From Tethya wilhelma (Eukaryota > Porifera > Demospongiae > Tethyida > Tethyidae), in the NCBI GenBank assembly GCA_964030475.1, contig CAXIPT010000009.1, forward strand, positions 2,321,878-2,385,877: DNA of 64,000 nucleotides, written 5' to 3'. The first letter of the stretch is position 1. Every line of letters starts with the position of its first letter. Positions 1 to 13,800 of the stretch are shown here, piece after piece. A program made the translations under genes and the position numbers. The notes under the pieces are model-generated. The model had not been told where the DNA came from and did no database searches. It worked only from the letters and a program-made list of their open reading frames with translations.

Positions 1-1
1 G

Positions 2-136
2 TTTAATGTTCAACATCAGCAAATAGCTCAGCACGACCCAAGTGTCCAGCAACAAGATTCAGCTACAAACCAACCCAGAGGTAGAAGGACTAATTATAAG
101 GAGTACAAAAATAGGAAGCAAAACATAACACAGTAG
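2..136 (+). CDS. C-terminal end of an upstream gene, possibly TRANK1-like (partial)
   Basis: An open frame enters from the left edge and ends at a TAG at 134-136, giving 44 codons. The peptide is Gln-rich and then very basic (RGRRTNYKEYKNRKQ). A Gln-rich stretch and a short Arg/Lys tail also end both TRANK1-type proteins in this window, so this may be the last exon of a third paralogue, converging on the minus-strand gene that ends at 777. The similarity is compositional, not a motif match, and no domain is visible. An AATAAA at 662-667 on this strand could serve it. Confidence 0.4.
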   Translation, partial: FNVQHQQIAQHDPSVQQQDSATNQPRGRRTNYKEYKNRKQNITQ

Positions 137-776
137 TAAAAGTGAGCATGCATTCTATAGTAGTCACATGCATCTTTCACCACACATACAATGATACTAG
201 CTATACTCTACCTATAGATTATGAAAGTAGAGATGTGTATAATGATATGTAATTTGATAGCCACCTAGCATTATTTATAGTAGTTTTGCTGCTTAATTTG
301 TGCATAAACCATTTTTGTCTATACTGTCAAAAGTGATCGTACGTGCTCTGCAGAAACTACATGGTTTACAAGTACGTAGCAAACTTGATAATTATACAAT
401 GTCATGCACATGCTATATTTGCATGGGATTGGGGGGGGGGGCACTCAAGTCACTGTCTATACCGGTAAACTTGCAACGAAGAAGGAACATGATTCTAGTT
501 AATTGCACATGTAGAGATATTTATCACCTATTTTAGATCGAGGATGCCTATCCTATAATAATTATTGCTATGAAATTGCATCAACTTCATAAGAAAAAAT
601 GGGATCTCAACATATAGACAAGATACGAACACAGGATATATATAAAACCAGAACTTGTAATAATAAAACTGTACCAGCCTGTAATAAGTTTATTTGTGTA
701 TCTGTACATAATATAGCAATATTATAATGTAAACCAACTAAAACCAATGATGTTATAGTATTTAGTTAACAGTTAA
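137..776. other. Convergent 3' intergenic region
   Basis: AT-rich sequence between two convergent gene ends. It contains a run of G at about 430-440 and polyadenylation hexamers on both strands (AATAAA at 662-667 plus; reverse complement at 689-694). I see no coding or RNA feature in it. Confidence 0.5.
689..694 (-). terminator. Polyadenylation signal of the minus-strand TRANK1-type gene
   Basis: TTTATT on the plus strand reads AATAAA on the minus strand, 83 nt beyond the stop codon at 777-779. Confidence 0.5.
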
Positions 777-3700
777 TTATTTATTAACCTTTCTTCTGTT
801 CTTTCTCAAATTCTTTCTTGCTCTCTTTTCCTTTTTAACATCTCTCTTCTCAGCACCTTCAATTTCAACTTCATCTTCTTCCTCTTCATATGCATTCTGT
901 TCTTCTACTTCTTGCTCAGCCATTTCTTGACGCTTTAGTGCTTCTTCTTCATCATGTTTCACTCTCAGCCTCTCTCTCTCAAGCTGCAGAGTGGCTCTAT
1001 TGATCAAAGAATCCATTCTCCCACAAAAAATGTTCTGAATATTGACTGCACCACTCTTCCATTCAGCAGCATTTTTTGTGTCCAAAATTTCCTTCTCATT
1101 GCGTCCAATTTCTTCATTTATTGCACTTACAGTTTGACTCACCTCAGGCGACACATGTTGATCAATAAATGCTTGACATTCTTGGAGCACTTCTATCAGT
1201 TTTGCTTTCAAAGGGTCATAGTACTCGTGGAGAATCTCTGAAAACTTTGTGTAGCATGCAAAGTTTTCTTGATGGGTTTCACTGCTACAGTGTTCTGTAT
1301 AGTTTTCTGCAACAATTTCATCTTTAGGTGATTCATCTGCTCTTTCCTGCTGCACTATAGTCCCCTCTTCTTGATCAGGCTTCTCTTTTTCAACTAGCTC
1401 TTCACTGAAATCATCTACCTTGAGTGGGACAGCACAAATTCTACAAAATGTTGAATCGATCATTTCCTGCCTTGTGTCGCTCTGATTTTGCTGGGTTAGT
1501 GAAACTTGTCGTTCCAATTCTACTGGTTCCATCACAGGCTGCATTACCTCTCGAATGTCATCATCCATAACAGTGGGCTCAATGTTGGCAGCTGCATCTT
1601 CTTCCTCCAATATCTGGGAAACCACTTGTAAGCCAGCTGCAGAAGATTGACCTTCATGAGATGGTTGAGCACCAGCAGGATAAGATGGTGTAGCTAACGT
1701 TGTTTGGGTGTCCCAATTGTGTGCTACAGGAACTGAACTGTGTCCAGTAGCAGGATTTTGCTGTATTGTCTCTGTAGCAGTGGCTGCAGGTTGTGTCCAG
1801 GCTGACTGAGGAGGATTGGTGGTGACTGCCTGTGTTTGTGAATGTGCCACTTGTACGGGAGCCTGGACTACTTGAGGAATTGGTTTCCAAGGACGCTGGG
1901 GAATACTAAGATGGCTGAATGGTTTTAAGCCTATCTTTAATTTAGTACGCTGACGTTGGTCGATGGCAATTTGTAACAAAACATCTCTCTGATCGGCACT
2001 TTTTAAAAGCTGATCAAGAACGAGAAATGCACCTCCTGTGTTGATTGAGTTTGCAAAGATGTTACGGGCATTTACAAACTTCTCTTGAAAACGTGCCAGC
2101 CTCTGCAATGCATAAAATATGGACTGCTGGTAAGGAAACAACTCATCAATAGGTTCATGTGTCTGTGCTAAGTTATTGAATAAGACCAATGCTAATACGA
2201 GACAATGTCTTGCTTCCCCTCTTTGTAGACAACTTTCAGTATCAACTGAATGCTTGAGGGGATTAAACCATCGCTGGCGTTTGTATCTACCTAAAAGCAT
2301 GTCCAAGACCTCCCATAGCAGGTTTGTGATTTCACTTTTCACTCGAAGCAATGCTTGTACCCTTTGGCTGGCACTCTGTACTTTGACATCAGCTACACAA
2401 GCATCAAAAACTCTTGCATACTTATCTAAGTTGGTCTGTCGGTTGAGATTATCAAAGATTTGAACTACCCGATTATATGAAGTTGGGACAAATGCTTTTG
2501 CTGGTTGCTTGAGGTGATGATTGCACAGAGTGGAAAGAGCAAGTAGTGCACAAGTGTGTATTGTGAGTATATTTACCAAGTTAGTCACAGAAAGTGTGGA
2601 ACGAATTCTTCTTTCTCGGGCAAAGGTTTCTAACACCAAATGCAGAACAATTTTTGTGGATGTCACCATTTTATTTTCAGATCTAATCAGGTGGCATGAT
2701 TTGAGCCAAAATTCAAACACATGATCATATCTTTCGTATTGGTTATCATAGAGGAAGGAATAAGGAACAAGTTTTGGTTTTTTGTTGATACGAGCTCGAA
2801 GATTTTTTTCAAGCTCGGCTGTTCCTTTGCCCATGATGGAGTGAATACGCCACACATTAAGCCATTCATCCATACTGAAGTCTGAGTCCTTCTTGTTCAT
2901 GATAGAAGCAGCTAGAGCCAACATTGGTTGAGCCATTGCTGAGGCACGAATGCCTTGCATGTGGCCCAGGGTGACAGCAAGATAAACTGTTGCTTGAGGA
3001 GAAATAAAACTTATGAACAGCTCAGTAAGTTTGTGTTTGGAGAATGCTTTAGCTTCTCCTCCAAAACCATCTAATTCAAGCATTCTATAGCAAAATCGTA
3101 AGTACATATGTAGAGGTGAAGCTGTATATCTTACAAGATATGATTCCTGGAGATATCCTCCAGTTTCTAATTCCTTGTGGAAGTGGTATTCTTGTAATCT
3201 TTCTTTAGTAGTTTTGCACACTTGAAAGTGATCATTAGTTTTCCATACACTCAGATATTGCTCCATGTGTTCACAGACCTTCATCAATGCATTGTCACGC
3301 TCCAATATGAGCATACCTTGACTGTCATGAGGTGCTGCACCAGGTGAAGAAAACTTTATCCACAAGTGTTGGTTTTCATCTGCTGGGATATGATACTCCT
3401 CTCGACCTCCTACTCCAAGTTGCTTTTGTAAACCATAAAAATCTTCAACCTGGCTTACAATTAAGGAATGTTTGTCACTCTCAACTTTCTCTTTACCACT
3501 AATATGCTTGATAGCATTGATAATGCCACTGGCCTTGCTACAGGCTTCAATCGTAAACCTGACAGCATCATCCCTAGCCATTGTGATGCCTTTGGAATCA
3601 TTGATCCGAACCACTTCACTGAAAGCTTCCACATAGCCAGCAGGATTGAAAGACTGGAAACATTCCATTGCAACTCGACAGAGGTATGCATCACTTGTGG

Positions 3701-6700
3701 ATTTTCCAAGAAAAAGACAAGCTTTTGCCTTTTTGCTGATATTGTCTCCACTTTTAAACTGCTTCAACATGCTATCTACAGTTGGATCTTCAATCCTACC
3801 ACATGTAGCTATCTGAGCAGCAGCTTTACAGAACACGAACTTTTCTACCCATTTTGTATTTTGTTTCTCTTCAGCAAGTTTCAGACCCTTGTCATAATCT
3901 CCACTGGCATAATAGAGTCTGAAAAGTTCATCGTGCTGTCCATTCTGAAGAAGAATATCACAGGCCTCATCATGTTTTCCAACTGCTCGTAGATAGTAAA
4001 CTTTTGTGGTAACTTTGTCAATGTACTCAACAACCTTAAGCAGACGTTTGTGCTTATTTTCTTTCACCAACTGCCTAGCAAATGTTTCAGCCAAATGCTG
4101 AGTTCTCAGCTCATTCTTCAGTCTTATTCCTTGTTGTTCGTACCTCTGTGCATGTTCAAGTGCTTCAATCATACGACGAGAGTCGACAAGCATACTCACA
4201 GCACCATTGTAATCCTGTGCAGTCTCTTTAAGATGAGCACAAGCTACAATATTCTTAGATTTCTTGAACTCTCTCATGGCTTCTTTTTGCTGTAAAGGAG
4301 AGAAAGCACATAATATTTAATATTATTAAGCTAATTTCTATCAAGATTAGTCTTTAAGAACTCAATTCTTTACCTTGCTAAGTCTGGCATAGAGCTTTCC
4401 AGCTTCTTCATGTTTCTTTGCCTTTCTGAGACACATAGCAGCATACGTGAGACACTTGGGGTTGTGTTTTGACTTATCACATTCAAGGAAAGCAAGAGCT
4501 GCTTTGAGATACAGCTCACGTATCTCTGGTAATTTCTGGTTGGTGGCCTTTGCCTGTTGTACAAGGAAGTAAGCCTCAGCTTCTCGTTCCAGATGAACAT
4601 CGTCTGCCTTTTTGTAGCATTTCATTGCTGGCTCCCAAAGATGTTTCTTCTTGAAGTAATCACCCTGTGCTCTCCACTCTTCTTTGGAGGAAGTTGCTGC
4701 AAAGAGAAGCGTTTGATCTTCTTGACTAATCTCGGTCATTCGAATCAACTTTATCAGCCCCCTCTTGTGCCAGTAGTCAAATACAGGCAACCTTTTTGTC
4801 TCATCAGAATCATATATCCAAAGGTTGCATTTTGCTCGGGTGATTGCTGTATAGAGATACTTCAATTCGGCATTTAGAGATTTGTGATGCTGTTCATCAA
4901 AGTGCAGTGGACGTGGTTCAGTTGGAAAGCCTAATTTGGTGCAAGTCTTCAGCTCTGGATTGCTTTCAAGGTAAGAGCTAACAACTCTCCATTCTTTGGA
5001 TATCTGTGTGAGCATAAATCAAAATACAATTTAAGTAAACATTTCAGTCATTATAAACTTAGCACTATACTTACTTTGGAATCTTTGAAGAAGTCATAGA
5101 GAAGGACATCATCAAATTCGAGTCCTTTTGCTTCAAATACGGTAAGAACAATACCTGCCTGTAAAACATCTGGCAAAGACTTTTTAGCATCTTCAGATTG
5201 AACGATGATGACTTGGTGTGCTCCGAACTCTATTGTTGTAGACTCACGTTTGTTGCTTCTAAGAACCAGAGCAAGATCACTGACATTGCACGAGTCAAGC
5301 ACTTTGGGTATGGGACCAGGAAACATTCCTTCATCACCTGGAAGACGATCAAATGAACTAGGAAAGAATCTTTTGAGCAAATCAATTATGCTGGCAGCAA
5401 GTTGCAGCACACCAGAATGTGATCGAAAGTTGATGGTCAGATCGTGAACTTTTGGGACAGAAATTTCGACGGCTTTTTTCATTTTTTTGGCCTGTTTCTG
5501 TGCTTTGTGAAAGAGAGATCGAAGGTCATTAAATCGAAAGGAAATTCCTCTCATAATGCTTTGTGCGGTATCACCTGTGAGAAAGAGGTCATTTGGATCT
5601 CGACAACATCTGAGGAGTATAGATAGTTCAGCTTGAGTGAAGTCTTGTACTTCATCAATGTAAAAGCTGTGTACAGACCAAGGAAGGTCTTGCATATTGT
5701 TTAGCCGGGAGTATATATTGTGGACAAGATCACCTTCATCAAATAGACGTTCTCCTGTGGTGTGTTTTATCATGTGCTGATACTTTTCAAAGAGTTTGTA
5801 AACCTCTTTTCTGTTTCCGACAAAATTAGAAGCCATTTTCTTTCCGATGTCTTCATACTCCTCTTCAGATAGGTAGCCCGACTCGCTTTGAACAGCTTTA
5901 CTTGATCCCTTAATGAACGATTTGATCTCCATCCAAACCAACAAAGGGTCTGTTTTCTTGTCTTGACATATGTGATGTATACTCGGCCAAATTTTTTCTG
6001 CAAAATACGACGCAGTGACTTCTTTCCATTCAGTCAATTTCTGCTTTGTTTTGGCTGGTTGTGATGGAGTGTTTTCCTCTACATCAGATTCATCAGATTC
6101 ATCAGTGTCACTCTCAAATTCAAGATCGAGTAAAGTGTCGGGATTCTCGTGGTCGTAGTCGGAACTAACTATCTTCACTTTCAACTCTCCTTCTTCATCT
6201 CGTGGGAAGAAATTCTTTCCGTCATCGAGAGAATTGTCAAGAAGAATGAAAAACTGTCTTGCTGTAAGAAACAGTGGGTAGGCAAGGTCATCTGCTTCGG
6301 CAATAGTGGAAGGAATTTTAGCCTCCTCAAAAGGCATGTGAGCTTCCGCAATATCACTTCCTGCAGCTAGATCATAGAATCTCTTTTGCATTTGAGCACA
6401 AAGGACATAATTCTTAGTGACAAAAACTTGGTGAAAGTGCTCTAAAGAAGTTTCGGTTTCTTCAGAGTTGGTTTCTAGTGAATTTGAGTCAGCCAAAAGT
6501 GATATCTCTTCTTCGGTTGGTACTTGTGCTGTGGATTCTGATGTTGTTTCATCTTCTGGGAGATCATTTTCTTCGTCAGATTCTGTATCTTGAGTTTCAT
6601 TTTGGTCTTGGTAAAGAATCAGTGGTCTCCTAGGAATGAGGGGGCCAGCATGGTTGGCATTGATCCAGTATGTTTGAAAATGATTCCAGAGTCGATAGAG

Positions 6701-9700
6701 GCAACAGGTGGTTTTACCAGTCCCACTACGACCAAGCAACAAGATGGAGCAAGATCCTTGCTTCATACTAATGATGTCATGTTCTTTGGGCCATTCTTTG
6801 AAGGGAAAGTCTCTTCGAGCATTTTCTCCTTCTAGCATGCTCTTGACAAAGGACGAATCGAAATTGTAGAAGGTGACAACATTGTACTCATCTTCTTTGG
6901 CACTTCCAGCAGGGGAATATACTGGAGCAGCTCCTTCGGCCATTACTGCATTGTGGTCAGCACTGTTGTCTGTATAAACATGTGGAAACAGTAGTTGTTC
7001 TTCACCTCTAACTGTTTTGTTAGAGACTTGACTGAAGGAAACCTTCAGTGGAATGGTAGTTGTAGCTTTGCTTCCTCTTTCACGTGATTTTTTGATACGT
7101 TCGACAGCTAGATCAATGCTATGATTGAGATTATCATGATCGAGGACAATGTCCCATATTCGTATCACTTCGGAGTACACGTGACCGGTCTGAAATTGGT
7201 ATTGCTTTTCAGTCGATCGTGGGGAAAACTGGATTGCTATCTCATAAATTATGCGAACAGCTTTTGTGACACGTGCTTCATACAATTTATCGTGTACCAT
7301 TTTACATAATTTCTGATTGTGAATTGGTATACCACTGGCTAATCTTTGAATCTTTCTCATTGCATTTTCTCGCACATGTTTGGGAACTTTTGGATCTTTG
7401 AAAAACTTGAGTACCTTTTCAGGGAACTCAACTTCCCACGCCAAGCCATCAAGTGTGCTCCTATCAACCATAGCAAGATCCTCTTCATCAGAATCTAGAT
7501 GTGGCTGGTCACTTTTAGGAATGTTCTGGATCAGTTGTTGCTGAGGTTTGGGCTCACTGACAGGTATGGTAACAGAAGTCTGTGGTTGATCCTGAACGAT
7601 TGCTTTGTGACTGGGACTTTTCTGAGAGCTGCTTTGTCGTTTGTAATCAGGAGGAGTTTTAAAATAGGAATCTGGCTTTGTTGAAAGGGAATCCAAGATC
7701 TCATTAACGGATTGCAATATTGGATTTTCTTTCTTCATATCTTGAGACAATTTCAGCTTCGTTGTTAGGTTCAGCTCTTCACCTTCAGGAGGAATGTCTC
7801 CAAGCATTGTTTCTTCTTCTTGAGGCTGATTTTCATGGGGAGCATTGTTGACAGCTTCTTCCTTCTTCTTGGTCGACTTCTTACCTTTTTTCTTCTGAAA
7901 CTTCTTACTTTTTGCAGCGCTACTTGGAAACTTGTCAGCCGCAGCTTGAATTATCTTGTGCCGTTTGTCTTGCTTCTTTGATCCAATTTCTTGAGCTTTT
8001 TTGCCTGTGCTGTCAACAACGTGAGAGTTTATATGCTCGCAGAGAATTTGGCACATCTTTTCAGTACTTTGACTGAATTTGGCCATCATGATGTGATGGA
8101 GGGGTGTTTTGTTATCTTTGTCTGTCACTTTTCCACCTTCTGGGAATGGGTATTTGGAGCAAAAAAGTTCCAAAAAAGTTGGGTTATCTGTAAATACACA
8201 AAAGAAAATGTGATCATACTCATCATGATATTATGTGCAAAGATGAGTAATAAACACACCTGTTTCAAGAGCCATGGTGGTAGCTATGTGAACGATAGTT
8301 GTTCCTTTCGTCTTTGGATAGGTAGCATGCTCAAGAGAAGCACCTGCTTCGACGAGCATGGTCATTAGCTCAACTTTGTATACAGTAGACATTTTATTAT
8401 TAGGCAACTCGAGTAAGATATCCAGTGGTTTTCTTCCGTCAGAAATTCCATCTGGATTGGCTCCTTTGCTTAGAATCTTATAAAAAAGATCCTGGTTGCC
8501 TTGCGCAAAAGGTATTAATTCTGCTATGTCTATTTGCTCTAGACTGACTGGCCCAAAGCCTCCCTCAAGACATTTGAATGCTGTGTCAACGTATGGGGGA
8601 GAGCTTAGTGCTCTTTTCATGAAGGTAGTGCTACCATCCTTTGTTGATAATATGTATGACATTAGCTGCTCATTTGGATTCATTGGATCAAGCTTCTTTA
8701 CTATGTCACTACATTGCGGAGTAGCACCAAGAGAAACAAGATGAGCAGCAATATTATATTTTACATTACTTTGTGACAGAGCTAGTCTACAGAGTGATGT
8801 AAGCTCTTCTGTACCAGCTTCTTTGGGATCCTTGTAATATGAAGTTAGTACTAAGTCAAAGACATCTACTGCAGAATCTCTTATGTACTTTATAGCATCG
8901 TCGACATTAGTCTGTTTAACTATTACTCCAAGGGTAAAAAATGCTTTTAAAGTTTCTACACTAATATCACTTTTCTTCAAAAGGCTTGAACACTTCATAT
9001 CTGATAGATCACAACCACACTGTACTGCATATCCACTTCCCTTACTTGGAGTTGTTGTTACCAAATAGTCCAAGTGCTTCGACCTGCTCTCATCTTGTTT
9101 AACCAACTTTTCCACAAGTTCTTGACAGGCTTTTTTGCTCGTCACATGTCGTGGAAGATCCAACATGTGTGTATTACCTAATTATGAAAATTAATGTCAA
9201 AATGGGTGGTACAATATACATGTATACACATTCAGTATTATTTGTTGTTTATTATACAAAAGCTTGTTGTCCGATACAGTCACATGGACACGTACGGTAC
9301 ACATGCAACCATGATGTATTTATGTGAATACTATAACATGCTTATATACCACTGTCCACTGCCAGGACTATTGCTTTGCACAAACAAGTGATGTCCTTAT
9401 TCATAGGTGACGATTTTTGATAGGAGGCAATGTAGTCACCAATCGCTTGCATTGAATGTGTGCGACTTTTTCGTTTTGTTGTGGGATTGCTGAGTAAGGA
9501 CTGACTTCTTACCAAGCTCTCAGCCCTAATATGGTATCCCTATGATTATATATAGATGATAACGATAATATTATTCATAAATTGTTGATTTTGGTCCCTA
9601 TAATTATAGCTATAGTGTAAGACTTATAGTCTCACATTAACATGCCAGTGGATATATAAGTAGAACAGTTGTTTTAGTACCACCATAATAATAGATCGTG

Positions 9701-10154
9701 TACATATTATTGTACCTCAGGATTATCTGGATTACACCGTATAGTATAGTCAGCTTCATTACGAGCACTACTGTATTCAGCTTTTTGAAGATAAATCAAA
9801 GCCAGTTTGCTGTGTACACTGGCAGCCAAGCTATTAAAGCTATGTTTTTCACACACAATCAGAGCTTTTGTGTAGAAATCGAACTTTTTTTCTATAGTTC
9901 CTGAAGAATCACCAACAGTAACTAAACGTCTGGCAAATTCAATAGCTTCCTGCATGGGATAGGTTTATGAGCATGATTGTCACATGTATTGCATCCAAGT
10001 TTATGGTTGTTGATATGTATAAATTATGGTAGCTACAAACTGACTGCTGATGGAAACTCACATTTTTGTCATGAGGTATTGTATACTCAAATGGTGCAAA
10101 GCCCGGCATTAATGGGTATCCTCCTCCATAGTAGCCACCACGGTACCAAGCCAT
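777..10154 (-). CDS. TRANK1: TRANK1-type TPR/ankyrin/UvrD-like helicase giant protein (copy A)
   Basis: Model (minus strand): 10154-10062, 9949-9716, 9539-9350, 9177-8260, 8187-5075, 5003-4374, 4289-777; all phases agree, giving about 2896 aa, close to the roughly 2900 aa of vertebrate TRANK1. Order: short Gly/Tyr-rich start (MAWYRGGYYGGG); a 78-residue TPR exon (about 32-109); linker with GYHIRAESL; ankyrin-like region (about 173-500); Lys-rich stretch; superfamily 1 UvrD-like helicase with Walker A GRSGTGKT (about 965), DEVQDF (about 1320), TGDTAQSIMRG, FEAKGLEFDD (about 1492) and YTAITRAK (about 1565); a long helical C-terminal region; Gln/Pro-rich stretch (about 2525-2620); a C-x2-C...H-x5-H finger (about 2674-2735); acidic then basic tail. 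NTPase activity is inferred from the motifs; the cellular role is unknown. The start is the ATG four bases inside an exon whose acceptor is at 10159-10160; a donor near 10312 suggests a 5' UTR exon. Confidence 0.88.
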
Positions 10155-10834
10155 GATCCTGACCAAATTATACCATGACAATAACAAAATTATATTGAGC
10201 TAAGGCAGTCTTGATTATAGTCTAATAAATATTTTGCAGGCTCGGCTCAAATATTTGCTAGATCTAAGATAAGATTGTGGGAGTTGTTGTGCAGAATAAT
10301 ATTCTCTTACCTTTTGGTTTATAGCGTGACTTGGTCTTAGAGCAGGTCCAACGAGGTCACAGTCTGAAGACGGTCTGTACACTTGAGGTCAAACCGCGGT
10401 AGATACAACTTGTTGAGTATTAGAATTGGCACGTATCTCCAGTGACGGTCACTGTAGACGCGCGCAGGGTATTTACTACTTGAGCTTTGATATAATTGTG
10501 AGCTATAGATGAGCAATCTCTCTGTACTGAAAGCAGCAGCTCAACTCAGCTCTACTGTGGACTTTACTACAAATACCCCCATTGTTACTATTTATAACGA
10601 TATGACATCACCGATTCCCGCGCGTGTAATTATGCGCATGCGCATACTGACAGGCCTCAGTCGAGTCCATAGTGAAAATAACACACGAAACACAAGGATA
10701 TTAACGTGTTGTCTTTCTGTGAATGATCCAGAATTATCACATCCAAAGTAGTGCACACTTTCAGTATAAAAATAGCTGATGGTACATATCACACAGATGT
10801 AATAAGAATTATCTTATCCATGGTATAATATTAT
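10155..10834. promoter_or_regulatory. 5' flank of TRANK1-type copy A with a perfect NRF1-like palindrome
   Basis: This region holds the probable 5' UTR intron of copy A (minus-strand GTAAGA donor near 10312, acceptor at 10159-10160) and its upstream sequence. At 10633-10644 lies TGCGCATGCGCA, a perfect match to the palindromic NRF1 consensus. Small open frames here look like chance. The left end abuts the copy A start codon; the right end is the 3' flank of CWF19L1. Confidence 0.5.
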
Positions 10835-10840
10835 TTTATT
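10835..10840 (-). terminator. Polyadenylation signal of CWF19L1
   Basis: TTTATT on the plus strand reads AATAAA on the minus strand, about 26 nt past the CWF19L1 stop codon. Confidence 0.55.
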
Positions 10841-10865
10841 GATGCACGGGAGTAAATGCTGCAAG

Positions 10866-13800
10866 TTAATCGTCAGTGAAGTCAAAAGGCTGAAAGTTGT
10901 CCCTTAAAGTTCTAGCAGCTGCTGTCTCCTCTTCCTTAGTAGCACTACAAGCCTTCCAGTCAACACGATGAGGAACATTGAGAACCAGAGGGGAGGCCAG
11001 CACCTCTCTGGAGGGGAGATAGAGGAGGGAGGGAGGGAGGATAGGAAAAGGAAAAAGAAAGAAAAGAAAGGGCAGTGATGTGTTTAGCTTGAGAGATAGT
11101 TTATGGATGCCACCAAGAGTTCATATATGGATGACATACTGTGTACATGTGCACAAATTCAATGAATACTCCAGTTCAGAGGAAACCAGTGATTGGGTTT
11201 TTAAGCTCTTGTTTACAGTATTCATAGTACTATTTTCCTTTGAAACTAAATTCATCAGAAGTACAAAGAGTCCAATTACTAAGCATTCTGACTACCAGGT
11301 ATCTATCTACCAGCATGCCAGATGGTTTCTGCCCTACATGGGTAGCATGACACAGCAATCAAGCAGCACTATCAGCATTTCCGGTGAACTGGCATCAAAA
11401 CACCAAGCACGATTTCTCCCCTTTAAGATAATCAAACCGCAGATGCGTTGGGGTACATTAGAATGTACACCACAAAAAATACCCTCTTTATACACTCCGT
11501 TGCTAAGCAGCTGTCTTGTTCCCACACTCTAGATTATCATCGGGAAGAGCCTGGAACAGACTAGCGCTGTACAACTACAGTATCAATGTCAACTCTTAAC
11601 ACAATCTCTTAATGGTACACTTAGCTGACCTTAATTTCTGTACAGCACTTTAACTATGTTGTGGAACAGAAATATAACATAACAGAGTCTTTTGTAGTTA
11701 GCTACACATGTACTAGCTCACCTTCCAAACTGCAGTGGAAACCTTCCCTTTATCCTGGCAAAGAGGCTACCACCATCATCAAACTCCACGTGAAAGTAAG
11801 GAGCACCGGGCTGAGCCAACTACATCATGTGTGTGATAGAGAAATCACAATAAAGTTAGTACACATGTCAAACAAAATATTCTTAAAATCTAACTGGGAT
11901 TCAAACTCAGGTTTTTCAAATTCTAGTCAAATGCTCTTACCAGAGAGCTACTAGAACTCACAGGCATTGGAGCAGAGACAATGGTATGTATTAATAATGG
12001 TGCCAATGGTACAGGTATTGGGTTACCTCTGTCATTGGGACGTCCCTCGGCACCTCACTAAGCTCCACCCCCACACCACGCCCATGATCGATGAAGGCCT
12101 GTCTGAGAGCATCAGATGGTGTCTGAGCAGTAGGTATCACCTGCACATGAAGAATCAAAAGACAGTATAGGCACATCGTACTTCACTATCGGTCAGTATC
12201 CCTAGAGTAGGTCAAGCAAGTGATTTTTTTCCTGCTGATCCAGCACACATTACGGAAGCAGACAACCCACTTTGGTATAATTTCATTATTGTCTCTTCAG
12301 ACCTGCAGCTGAAGATGTTGTGATTTGAAGTTCCTTTCAAAGATGACACAGGATTGTTTCTTGCTGGCAAAGTATCTTCTCAAGGCTTCCCTAAACTTTA
12401 CCAGCTCTTCCAAAACTTCCTACAAGTGAAAGTAGTGTGTGTGCGTGTTTGTGTGTGTGTGTGTGTGTGCAAGTGAGTGAGTAAAAACCTACTCAGTAGT
12501 TTCATATATACACAATATGAAGCACTAAAACAGTACCTGTGGAGCATCAGTGGATGCACCATAGTGCCCTATTGGTAGGATAAGTACATGTTCATCCACA
12601 AGACCTCCTTTAGGAAGAGCTATATACGACTGAATGAAAACACCATGACATGAAAGTCAACCAACCAACTAACATCACCACAATAGCTATAGTTACATGT
12701 ACATTACACTGTAGAGTAGGAAAATTTTGCAGGGAAAAACTTTTGTGGATTTCACGATCACAATCTATACTCGAAAGTTTATTCTGCAAAAATTCTTCAT
12801 AACATTGTAATGATTAAGTATAGGAACTCAAATCTCACATTACACCAGCATGCTAAAGCATACAAACATACCTGCACCCATAATAGTTCAGATTTACCTG
12901 GTCTCCAATGGATACGATGAGGTGTTTCTCGACCTCTGCACTCCCGAGACAGAACCAACACGGTCCTCTTGGTACGGGCGGCCTGCGATCCATGGCCTGT
13001 CTCTTTGGAGGAGGTAACAGCCCCTCCCCTCCACCCCCACTGGCGGCCATTTCCCTCTGTCTTCTCTCTTGCTGTTGCTTTCTCTTCTTCCCGGCTGCAA
13101 TGGAACGTTGATCAAAGAAGAAATTTTGTTCTGGTACATCTTCATGGAGGCCAGCCTGATAATGGGAGAGTATGAGACAAATGTAATTTTGAGATTTGAT
13201 GCGTGGTTTTATTTACAGGCTTCGCTGATTCCCAGGCCCCTCCAATTAACATTAATTTTGATTTTACATCAATAAGGTCATGTGTTATAGTTTTATTATA
13301 TTTTTTACTTACAGTGTGTCTGATGACATCAGTGTATGGACAATTGGTTACAGCTGGAGGTTGCTGAGTTAGCTCTTTGGGGTCCATACTTTTCATCGGA
13401 GCAATAGAAAATGCATAGATATACTGTACAATGCAAGTGGAAGCATATTATGGTAGCATTTTTTTCCAGTATTACTTGAAAATAGTATTTTACCCTGTTC
13501 TTTTTGTCTGGGTTTCCAACATGTGCCAGTCCTATGAATCGTGTCACATGCTGTGCATTCTCTTGGAGTACTTTATGATTCCTATGCAAACAAAAGTTGG
13601 TATTGGTCGTCAATTCAATTTCCATCATTTTATACATACCTGTATGGTATTCTCTCGTAGAACTTGTGATGTGTTCCGGCAAAGTGATACCTTGGTTTGA
13701 GAGCCATTGCTAGCCTACTAACAGGCTCAGCATCAACATACTTCATATCTAAACCATCCTGGAAGGGGAAAAAAATCCAAGCAAAATTCCCAAAGTTCCA

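Noticed and set aside
3468..3992. 174-codon plus-strand open frame inside TRANK1-type copy A
   Set aside because: It is antisense to a long conserved exon and shows no protein features of its own.
10509..10751. Plus-strand open frame of about 80 codons upstream of TRANK1-type copy A
   Set aside because: It lies in promoter-like DNA over the NRF1 motif, shows no domain and has no splice context.
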